This document shows positions 55,490 through 64,000 of a stretch of 64,000 nt of DNA, piece by piece. Under the pieces are notes generated by a model. The model did not search any database. It had not been told where the DNA came from and saw only the letters and a program-made list of their open reading frames with translations. The position numbers were made by a program, and so were the translations under genes. How positions within the stretch are numbered: position 1 is the stretch's first letter; each line of letters opens with the position of its first letter. The stretch covers positions 1 to 64,000 of the forward strand of contig JADHOC010000017.1 in assembly GCA_016779205.1 (NCBI GenBank). The letters run 5' to 3'. This DNA comes from Planctomycetota bacterium. Its GTDB lineage: Bacteria; Planctomycetota; UBA1135; GCA-002686595.

Positions 55490-58294
55490 TTGAGCGACAA
55501 GGTACGCATCCACGATCTCGCGAAGCAGTACGGCATGCCCGGCAAGGACCTGGCGTCCAAGCTTCGAGACTTCGGATTCAGCAAGGCGAAGAGCCACATG
55601 TCCGCGCTCGACCCCTTCGAGCTCGTCCAGGCACAGGGACTGCTCGAGGCCAACGGCATCTCGCCGAGTCAGCCGGTCGAGGCGCCCGACGACGAGAGCG
55701 GTGGGCTGCGGGTCAAGAAGCGCAAGAAGGCGCCCGCGGCGGACGAGAGCGACGGCGCCCTCGCCGGGCTCCCGGGCCTGAAGCGCAGGAAGAAGACCGC
55801 GCCGGCCGAGCCCGCCGCGGCTCCCCCTGCACCCGCGGCGCCGGCCCCCGTCGAGGCGCCGGTCGAGCCGGCTCCCGCGGCAGAGCCCGCTCCCGCGGCA
55901 GAGTCCACTCCCGCGGCAGCGCCCGCTCCCGCGGCAGAGTCCGCTCCCGCGGCAGCGCCCACCCCCGCGGCGGAGACACCCGCCGCCGAGGCGGCCACCG
56001 CTGCGGAGACACCGTCCACCGAATCCGCCGAGGTCGAGGCTCCTGCCGCGGAAGCCCCCGCCACCGCTGCGCCGGCCCCGGTGGCCGCCGCTGAGGAGGC
56101 GCCGAGCCCGGAGGCCACCGCTGCGGAGGCTCCCGCTCCCGAAGCCGCCGCCACGGAGGCCGCCGCCGGCAAGACCGAGGCGGATGCCGCCTCACGGAAG
56201 GGCAACGTGGTCGGCTTCATCGATCCGTCGAGCTTCCAGCAGTCTTCCCCCAGCCGCAGCCGCCCGGATTCCCGCCGGCTGCAGTCCCGGGATGACGCCA
56301 CCCCCGACGTCCGGCCCACCTTCGGGCGGGACCGCAACCGCCAGGCAGGCCCCACGGGCCCCCGCGGCAAGATGACGGCCGCCGAGCTCCGAGAGCGCGA
56401 GCAAGGCCGCTTCCTGAGGCGCAATCGGGCCGCTGGTGGCCCTCCGGGCCGCAGGAACAGCGGCGGGCGCGGCGGCAGCCGGGATCAGGTCACGGAGTCT
56501 CCCCACAAGGGCGGCACGGTCGCGATCGAGGAGCCGATCACCATGGCCAAGCTCGCGGATGGCCTGTCCCTGAAGAGCAGCGTCGTGCAGAAGCGTGCGC
56601 TCGAGCAACAGCTCGGCATGTTCACGCTCAACACGACCCTCGACTCGGATACGGCCACGCTGCTCGCGGCGGAGTTCGAGGTGACCCTCGAGATCAAGCA
56701 GGAGGTCACGGCGGAACAGCTGATGATCGACGACGTCGCGAAGAAGCGGAGCGAGATCGAAGAGGAGCACCTCGTCGAGCGCTCCCCCACCGTCGCGTTC
56801 CTCGGCCACGTCGACCACGGCAAGACCACGCTCATCGACAAGATCCGGGAAACCAAGGTCGCCGACAAGGAGTCCGGCGGCATCACCCAGCACGTCGGGG
56901 CCTACCAGGTCCAGACCCGCCTCGGGCACACCGTCACCATCGTCGATACGCCGGGTCACCAGGCCTTCACCGCCATGCGCGCCAGGGGCGCCAAGGCCGT
57001 GGACATCGTGGTGCTCGTCGTGGCCGGCGATGACGGCGTCAAGCCGAGCACGGTCGAGGCCATCGCCCACGCGCGGGCGGCTGGCACGCCGATCGTCGTC
57101 GCCATCAACAAGAAGGACCGCCCGGAGTTCAACGCGAACTCCGTGATCCAGCAGCTGATGGGCCAGGAGCTGGTGCCCGAGCAGTACGGCGGCAACACCG
57201 CGATGTTCGAGACCTCCGGCATGACCGGGGACGGCATCGAGGAGCTCCTCGAGCACATCTTCCTGATGGGCGAGTCCGAGCTCGGCCTGCGCGCGCACCC
57301 GGACGGGCCCGCAGCGGGCGTCGTCCTCGAGGCCGAGATCCAGCAGGGTCGCGGCATCATCGCCCACCTCCTCGTTCAGGACGGCACGCTCAACAAGGGC
57401 GATGTCATCCTCGCAGGCGAGGGCTACGGCAAGGTCCGCCAGATCATCAACGACCGGGGCAAGACCCTGAAGGTCGCCGGTCCGTCGACCCCCGTGTCGG
57501 TCACCGGCCTCGACGCCCTGCCGGGCGTCGGGCAGCCCTTCCACGTGATCGAGACCCTCGCCCAGGCCAAGGAGATCGCCCAGGAGCGCGAGCGGACGAG
57601 CCGAGCGAAGATGCTCGCCTCCAAGCGCGAGCCCAGCCGCGAGCTGGAGGCCATCCTCGGCTCCGCACCCAAGACCGAGCGCGAGGTCATCAACGTCATC
57701 GTCCGCGCCGACGTCCAGGGCTCCGTCGAGGTCATCCGCCAGGAGATCGACGCCCTCGAGCACGACGAGGTCCAGGTCAAGCTGGTCCACGCCGGGGTCG
57801 GGCCCATCACGGAGAGCGACGTCGACCTCGCCTCCACCTCTGACGCCCTGCTCATCGCCTTCCACGTCTCGGTCAACCCGAAGGCGCGCCAGGCGGCAGA
57901 GCGCGGCGGCCTGGTGGTGCGGCGCTACGGCGTCATCTACGAGCTGCTCGACGACCTCCGCCGCGTCATGGAAGGCGCGCTCAAGCCGGAGTTCGAGGAG
58001 GAGATCATGGGGCACGTCGAGATCCGCCGTCTCTTCAAGTCCTCCAAGATCGGCCTCATCGCAGGCTGCATGGTCACGGATGGCACGATCAAGCGCAGCA
58101 GCAAGGTGCGCCTGATCCGGGACGGCAACGTGGTCTACACGGGCCAGATCGGCTCGCTCCGACGCGAGAAGGAAGAGGCGAACGAGGTCCGCTCCGGCTT
58201 CGAGTGCGGCATCGTCCTCAAGGACTTCCGCGACATCCGCCTGGATGACGTGGTCGAGGTGTACCGCATGAAGGAGATCAAGCGGTCGCTCTGA
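55490..58294 (+). CDS. infB: Translation initiation factor IF-2
   Basis: 934 residues; the frame opens with TTG at 55490 (TTG AGC GAC AAG), no better start is in phase, and no clear Shine-Dalgarno is visible. N-terminal IF2_N domain (VRIHDLAKQYGMPGKDLASKL), a long Ala/Pro/Glu-rich linker (about 103-228) and a basic Arg/Gly-rich part (about 250-340) lead to the GTPase core: GHVDHGKT (439-446), SGGITQHVG, DTPGH (486-490) and NKKD (540-543). IF2 domains II-IV (GVVLEAEIQQGRG, NVIVRADVQGSVE, the C-terminal fMet-tRNA-binding region) complete it. It brings fMet-tRNA to the 30S subunit. Confidence 0.97.
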   Translation: MSDKVRIHDLAKQYGMPGKDLASKLRDFGFSKAKSHMSALDPFELVQAQGLLEANGISPSQPVEAPDDESGGLRVKKRKKAPAADESDGALAGLPGLKRRKKTAPAEPAAAPPAPAAPAPVEAPVEPAPAAEPAPAAESTPAAAPAPAAESAPAAAPTPAAETPAAEAATAAETPSTESAEVEAPAAEAPATAAPAPVAAAEEAPSPEATAAEAPAPEAAATEAAAGKTEADAASRKGNVVGFIDPSSFQQSSPSRSRPDSRRLQSRDDATPDVRPTFGRDRNRQAGPTGPRGKMTAAELREREQGRFLRRNRAAGGPPGRRNSGGRGGSRDQVTESPHKGGTVAIEEPITMAKLADGLSLKSSVVQKRALEQQLGMFTLNTTLDSDTATLLAAEFEVTLEIKQEVTAEQLMIDDVAKKRSEIEEEHLVERSPTVAFLGHVDHGKTTLIDKIRETKVADKESGGITQHVGAYQVQTRLGHTVTIVDTPGHQAFTAMRARGAKAVDIVVLVVAGDDGVKPSTVEAIAHARAAGTPIVVAINKKDRPEFNANSVIQQLMGQELVPEQYGGNTAMFETSGMTGDGIEELLEHIFLMGESELGLRAHPDGPAAGVVLEAEIQQGRGIIAHLLVQDGTLNKGDVILAGEGYGKVRQIINDRGKTLKVAGPSTPVSVTGLDALPGVGQPFHVIETLAQAKEIAQERERTSRAKMLASKREPSRELEAILGSAPKTEREVINVIVRADVQGSVEVIRQEIDALEHDEVQVKLVHAGVGPITESDVDLASTSDALLIAFHVSVNPKARQAAERGGLVVRRYGVIYELLDDLRRVMEGALKPEFEEEIMGHVEIRRLFKSSKIGLIAGCMVTDGTIKRSSKVRLIRDGNVVYTGQIGSLRREKEEANEVRSGFECGIVLKDFRDIRLDDVVEVYRMKEIKRSL

Positions 58295-58329
58295 TCAGAC
58301 GAGGCCGCGGCGTCGCGGCGCTCGACCCG

Positions 58330-58354
58330 GGCGGGGCAACCCTGGTGCCCCGCC
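58330..58354 (+). other. GC hairpin between infB and rbfA
   Basis: A perfect 9-bp stem GGCGGGGCA/TGCCCCGCC with a 7-base loop in the 102-bp spacer. No T tract follows, so it may pause RNA polymerase or protect an mRNA end instead of ending transcription. Confidence 0.4.
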
Positions 58355-58396
58355 TGTCGTGACGAGAGACATCTGGACGCCCGAGCAGAACGAACC

Positions 58397-58789
58397 ATGG
58401 CAAACCCGCGCACCATTGCCCGCATCGAGGCCGCGATCCAGCGCCGCGCTGCCCACTGCCTGCAGCACGAGATCTCCGATCCCAGAGGACAGTTCATCAC
58501 GATCGTCCGCGTGGAGCTCAACTCGGACCTGTCGGTGGCGAAGCTCTTCTACTCGGTCCTGGGCAGTGAGTCCGAGCGCTCCAAGGCCGAGAAGATGCTG
58601 GAGCACGCCACGGGGTTCATCCGCAAGCAGGTGGGCCGGGTGCTGGAGACCCGCTCCATCCCCGAGCTCCGCTTCCTCGCCGACACCACCGCGTCGGACG
58701 CGGAGCAGATGGACGACATGATCGCCCAGGCGCTCCGACGGGACCGTCAGATCCGGGGAGACGAGGACGCCGGCGACACGCCGAGCTGA
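58397..58789 (+). CDS. rbfA: Ribosome-binding factor A
   Basis: 130 residues. The RbfA KH fold is evident: RIEAAIQRRAAHCLQHEISDPRGQFITIVRVELNSDLSVAKLFYSVLG (read in parts), then ATGFIRKQVGRVLETRSIPELRF. It matures the 16S 5' end in the 30S subunit. Acidic C-terminal tail. Usual partner of infB and nusA. Confidence 0.93.
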   Translation: MANPRTIARIEAAIQRRAAHCLQHEISDPRGQFITIVRVELNSDLSVAKLFYSVLGSESERSKAEKMLEHATGFIRKQVGRVLETRSIPELRFLADTTASDAEQMDDMIAQALRRDRQIRGDEDAGDTPS

Positions 58790-58834
58790 CCGGCGCGCCG
58801 TCGGGCGGTGACCGTTGCCGCTGGACCGCGCCGG
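58790..58834. other. Inverted repeat between convergent rbfA and cysS
   Basis: CCGGCGCG (58790-58797) and CGCGCCGG (58827-58834), 29 bases apart, in the 55-bp gap. It could help stop transcription from both sides, but there is no T tract. Confidence 0.3.
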
Positions 58835-58844
58835 CGGCTCGACC

Positions 58845-60269
<1,425 letters not shown>

Positions 60270-60384
60270 GGGTCGTGGAGCAAGCGGGGCTTCGTAGACT
60301 CGGAGCCCGGGAGCGCCTCCAGGCCCCAGGGCCCGTCGAAGGAGAGCCACCCGCGGACGCACAAGGTACCGATTCGGCGCCCAG

Positions 60385-63300
60385 ATGACCTCGCCCAGTC
60401 CCGCTCACGATCGTCAGCCTTCCGAGGGTGACGGAATGCAAGGCCCTCCCCCTGTGGAGCTGCTGGACGTGCACGGCCTCGGGAACACCAGCCGGGTCTG
60501 GCGCGCGCGCATGGGAGCGGACTGGGGCCCGTTCGCCGCGGGCGCGGATGTCGCGATCAAGATCCTGCGCCCGGAGCTCGCGCGGGACCCCGACGCCCTC
60601 GGCACCCTGCAGCGGGAGGCGCGGGTCTCGGCCGACTTCGCCCATGACGCCGTGGCCAGGACCTACTGGCTCGAGGAGACCTCGCCGGCCCCCCGCCTGC
60701 GCGGTGGGAGCACCGCCCCCGCCGACGCCGCGTCGGACCCGGGTGCCGACCGCGCCTGGCTGCTACAGGACTTCATCCCGGGCACCTCCCTGGCCGAGGA
60801 GCTCGACTCGACCGGCGCGCTCCCCGAGCCCACGGTGCGCGCCATCGGCGCCCGCCTCGCGACGGCCCTGGCCGAGCTCCATGCCGCCGGCTGGGTCCAC
60901 GGTGACGTGAAGCCGGACAACGTCCGCCTCGACCGTGGGGGCCGGGCCAGCCTGGTGGACCTCGGGCACGCAGAGGCTGAGGGCTCCGCGGGAGGCGCCC
61001 TCGGCACGCCGCGCTTCCTCTCACCGGAGCGGGCGAGCGGCGCCCCCGCCTCCGGGGCGGCGGACACCTTCGCCCTCGGCGCGCTGCTCTTCGAGATCGC
61101 GGTGGGCGCCCCGGCCTGCGGGGTCCCCCCGGACCTCCGGAGGCTCCGCTCCGGCGGCGTCCACCCGCCGTCCAACCTCGTCCCAAGGCTGTCGCCCCTG
61201 CTCGACGCCATCGTGCTGGCCGCCCTCGCGCCGGATCCCGCCGAGCGGCCGTCCTGCTCGACCGTGTCCGAGGTCCTGGCCCTCGGTGCGTCCTCGCCCT
61301 GGTGGCGAGCTCGCCTCTCGGAGGGCGCCGCCGAACGGGCCCGGGGCACCCCCTGGACAGGTCGACATGACCTGCCCCTGGTGGGCCGCGCCGACGAGCT
61401 CGCGCGGCTCGTGGGGGCCTGGGATGCCGCCAGCGAAGGGGGCGCGGTGGCCCTCCTGCGCGGGGACCGCGGCATGGGGAAGTCCAGGCTCGTCACCGAG
61501 TTCGTGCACCGGATCAGGGGACGGTCCGAGTCCCCGCCGATCTACATCTACGGGCGCTGCGAGCGGGTCACGGAGGAGCGACCCGGCGCCACGCTCCTGA
61601 CCCTGGTCCGTCGCTGGCTCCACCTGCCCCACGACGTCGCCCCAGGCGAGCGCTCGCGCGCCCTGATCGAAGGGGCAGTGCCCCCCCCCATCGCGCGGAC
61701 CCTCATCAACGCCCTCGATCCGGGCCCCAAGGCCCCCGAGGACCAGGAGGTGACCGAGGCAGCCGCCCTCGGGGAGTGGATGCTCGCCCTCGGGCGCTCA
61801 CGCCCCACGATCATCTTCCTGGACGACATCAACTTCGCAGGGACCACGACACTCGACGCCCTCGTGCGAGTGGCCCGCGGGCTCCCGGAGACCCGCCTGC
61901 TGCTGGTCCTCGGCGAGCGGCAGCGGGCCGGCTTCCGGAAGGCCGCGGGGCTCGCCGAGCTACGCCGGCGCGTGCAGCCGTTCACGGTCTCCATCCCCCT
62001 GGGCCCGATCAGCGAGGAGGCGGTCCTCAAGGTCGTCGAGCAGACCTTCCATCACTCGGTCCCCAGGCTCCGCCTGGCCCGGGTCCTCCACGAGCGCACG
62101 GGCGGTGTCCCGGGCAGCGTCGAGGAGGTCCTCCGCCTGATGGAGGAGCGGGGCTGGGCGCGGCCGATGGCGGGCCAGGGGCAAGGGCTCGAGCTGTTGA
62201 TCTCTCCCGACGAACTCCCCCGTCCGAAGGGGGTCCTGGAGGCCGTGGACGAGCGGCTCGCCACCCTCGACGGGCGGGCCCGGATCTGGCTCGAGCGGCT
62301 CGCCATCGTCGGGAGTCGCTTCGAGGCCGCCGTCGTCGCCAACGCGTGGGACGGCGTCCCGGTGGGCACCCGCGAGGCCGCCTTCAGCCACCTCGTGCGG
62401 ACCGAGTGGATCGTGCCCTCGGGGAGCCGCTACCGCTTCGCGGAGCCCATCGAGCGAGATGAGATCCTGGCGAAGATGTCGGCACGGCGACGACGACGCG
62501 GGCACCTCGCCGTCGCTCGAGCGCTCCGCGAGCTGGAGACCCGGCGCGGCCGGCGGCCCAGCTTCAGGCGGGCCTTCCACCTGCGCGAAGGAGAGGCCCT
62601 CGAGGAGCTCCTCTCGATCCTCCCGGGCATGCTGCGGCGCCTGGCGAGCGCGGGACACCCCCATCGCCTGGCCACCCTGGCGGGCTGGGGTCTGGAGGCC
62701 CTCGACGCAGGCGACGGCCTCGAGGGCCCGCGGGCGCTGTTCCTCGAGGCGCTCGCCGGCGCCGCCGATCGACTGGGCGAGCGGGCCGAGCAGCGGGCGG
62801 CGCTGGAGGGACTGGCGGAGCTCGACCTCGACCTCGAGCGACGGCCCGCCGAGGGAGCCCGGGTCTACCTGCTCCACGCCCGCTTCTCCATCGGCGGCGG
62901 CGAGTTCGGGCTCGCCAGGGGCCTGCTACGCAACGCCGAGGGGCTCGCCGATCGCGCAGCGCGCGAGGGCCCTGGACCCGGCCGTGGCCAGGACCAGCTG
63001 GAGCTCGACCGGGCCGAGATCGCCCGCCTGTCCGGTCGGATCGCGCTCGAGCTCGGAGACCTCGACGAGGCCCGGAGTCGGGCGAAGGAGGCGGCGGACC
63101 TGGCCCCGGACCCGGTCGCCGGCGCCCAGGCCAACATCCTCGACGCCCTGATCCTCATCTACGGGGGTGACCCAGAGGCCGCTCTCTTGACCCTCACCCA
63201 GCTCCGACGCTCCCTGCGGCGCAACGAGCGGAGCCTGGGGGCCACCGCGGCGCGGGCCGAGTCCAGCCTGGTCGCAGGGCGTGCGTGGCGCCTCATCGGC

Positions 63301-63957
63301 CGCCTCCGGCTCGCCGACCGGGCCTTCGAACGCGCCGGCGAGCTCGCCCTCCGCGGGGGCGAGGGCCGGATCGAGGTGGAGGTCGCCGCGCGACACGGTC
63401 GGCTCCTCGCCGACGTGGGGCGGGAGCGGGAGGCCGAGCTGATGCTCAGGGATGCCCTCTTCGCCGCGCGGCGGACCGAGGACCGGCGGGGCGAGGCCAC
63501 GGCGTCGCTCTTCCTCGGGATCCTCATCGCCGAGCAGGGGCTCCCCGGCGCGCGCGACCTGGTCCGCAGGTCCCACCGGCTGTCCACGGCCCTGGGCCTT
63601 CAGCGCCACCTCGCCCTGACGATCGCGGTCGAAGCCCGCCTTGCCCGCGAGGCGGGCGAGCGGGCGGAGGCCCTGCGCGGCGCCCTGCAGGCGCAGCGGC
63701 TGACCGAGGAGCACGGCGCGGAGCTCCCGGACCAGATCGTCGTCAGCGCGACCCTCTCCCTCGCCCTCGCCGAGAGCGGACGGACCAAGCTCGCGATCCA
63801 GGTGCGCCGCGGGATCGAACGCCAGATCCTCGCGGACAACGACCGGCTCGGATCCCGGCTGAAGCGGCGGCGACACCTCCGCTGGACCCGGGCGCTGCTC
63901 GAGAGCGCCCTCTCCGCGGACGGGCCCCTCTATCCCCGGGGCGTCCTGGGGAGCTGA
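60385..63957 (+). CDS. Ser/Thr kinase-AAA-TPR regulator
   Basis: 1190 residues (1173 if ATG 60436 is used, which has GAGGG eight bases upstream). Kinase domain (about 25-300): glycine-rich GLGNTSRVW, VAIK (K59), VHGDVKPDN (HGD in place of HRD; D174, N179), DLG in place of DFG (192-194), SPE (213-215). Then an AAA_16 ATPase (about 330-560): P-loop GDRGMGKS (360-367), Walker B IIFLDD (476-481). The rest is TPR-like helical (about 700-1185). No transmembrane segment. The layout is that of PknK-type signal-transduction kinases; DNA-binding domain not seen. Inputs unknown. Confidence 0.9.
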   Translation: MTSPSPAHDRQPSEGDGMQGPPPVELLDVHGLGNTSRVWRARMGADWGPFAAGADVAIKILRPELARDPDALGTLQREARVSADFAHDAVARTYWLEETSPAPRLRGGSTAPADAASDPGADRAWLLQDFIPGTSLAEELDSTGALPEPTVRAIGARLATALAELHAAGWVHGDVKPDNVRLDRGGRASLVDLGHAEAEGSAGGALGTPRFLSPERASGAPASGAADTFALGALLFEIAVGAPACGVPPDLRRLRSGGVHPPSNLVPRLSPLLDAIVLAALAPDPAERPSCSTVSEVLALGASSPWWRARLSEGAAERARGTPWTGRHDLPLVGRADELARLVGAWDAASEGGAVALLRGDRGMGKSRLVTEFVHRIRGRSESPPIYIYGRCERVTEERPGATLLTLVRRWLHLPHDVAPGERSRALIEGAVPPPIARTLINALDPGPKAPEDQEVTEAAALGEWMLALGRSRPTIIFLDDINFAGTTTLDALVRVARGLPETRLLLVLGERQRAGFRKAAGLAELRRRVQPFTVSIPLGPISEEAVLKVVEQTFHHSVPRLRLARVLHERTGGVPGSVEEVLRLMEERGWARPMAGQGQGLELLISPDELPRPKGVLEAVDERLATLDGRARIWLERLAIVGSRFEAAVVANAWDGVPVGTREAAFSHLVRTEWIVPSGSRYRFAEPIERDEILAKMSARRRRRGHLAVARALRELETRRGRRPSFRRAFHLREGEALEELLSILPGMLRRLASAGHPHRLATLAGWGLEALDAGDGLEGPRALFLEALAGAADRLGERAEQRAALEGLAELDLDLERRPAEGARVYLLHARFSIGGGEFGLARGLLRNAEGLADRAAREGPGPGRGQDQLELDRAEIARLSGRIALELGDLDEARSRAKEAADLAPDPVAGAQANILDALILIYGGDPEAALLTLTQLRRSLRRNERSLGATAARAESSLVAGRAWRLIGRLRLADRAFERAGELALRGGEGRIEVEVAARHGRLLADVGREREAELMLRDALFAARRTEDRRGEATASLFLGILIAEQGLPGARDLVRRSHRLSTALGLQRHLALTIAVEARLAREAGERAEALRGALQAQRLTEEHGAELPDQIVVSATLSLALAESGRTKLAIQVRRGIERQILADNDRLGSRLKRRRHLRWTRALLESALSADGPLYPRGVLGS

Positions 63958-64000
63958 GCGCCGCCTGCCGCCGCGCGGGCATCCACGGAGCGGCCGAAGG

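Noticed and set aside
55265-55659. Minus-strand ORFs across the nusA-infB spacer
   Set aside because: They extend into infB in antisense and lack any recognisable domain.

Overview
This is a GC-rich chromosomal segment (roughly 70% GC by eye), almost fully coding. The gene content points to a planctomycete-type bacterium. It has a long MoxR/DUF58/von Willebrand (Bat-like) operon with secreted alpha/alpha-toroid proteins, very large secreted PQQ-type beta-propellers, a kinase-AAA-TPR protein, a choice-of-anchor B protein with a C-terminal 'WYRD'-type domain, aroD-aroE fused in one gene, and frequent GTG/TTG starts without clear Shine-Dalgarno sites. The phylum is an inference from these families; no rRNA lies in the window.

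Left part (100-9491, minus strand): an initiator tRNA with its own terminator, a large secreted helical protein of unknown role, and a tightly coupled biosynthetic operon read from right to left: pssA, a folK-panC fusion, ispE, a DUF2520 Rossmann protein, an aroD-aroE fusion and aroK. Most junctions are 4-base GTGA overlaps. Divergent to it, on the plus strand, are enolase with a terminator, a small FtsB/DivIC-like membrane protein (the eno-ftsB order known from other bacteria) and a secreted PQQ-propeller protein.

Centre (13893-34350, plus strand): ten genes, mostly overlapping at ATGA or spaced by a few bases. They encode a MoxR AAA ATPase, a DUF58 protein, two membrane VWA proteins, a 1617-residue secreted double-propeller protein, two secreted alpha/alpha-toroid (prenyltransferase/squalene-cyclase fold) proteins, a DUF4175-like membrane protein, a 1039-residue secreted coiled-coil protein with a QQQSG tandem array, and a small secreted protein with a conserved C-terminal motif. 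This looks like an envelope-assembly or envelope-stress locus. It is the most system-like part of the window.

34381-45632: a minus-strand low-complexity coiled-coil protein; a plus-strand operon of an NHL propeller, a YtkA-like lipoprotein and a MauG-type dihaem peroxidase; a choice-of-anchor B protein; and, beyond a strong bidirectional terminator, a minus-strand set of two pseudopilins and a PilX-like protein with a recognisable sigma70-type promoter.

45826-53923 (minus strand): larE, a gamma-carbonic anhydrase-like protein, a CPBP membrane protease, thiG, thiS, an RlmI-type rRNA methyltransferase, a secreted HEAT/TPR protein and a short sigma54-type activator with a damaged Walker B. On the plus strand, nusA (preceded by a terminator-like hairpin), infB and rbfA form the translation/transcription cluster. 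cysS (minus) and a 1190-residue kinase-AAA-TPR regulator (plus) end the window.
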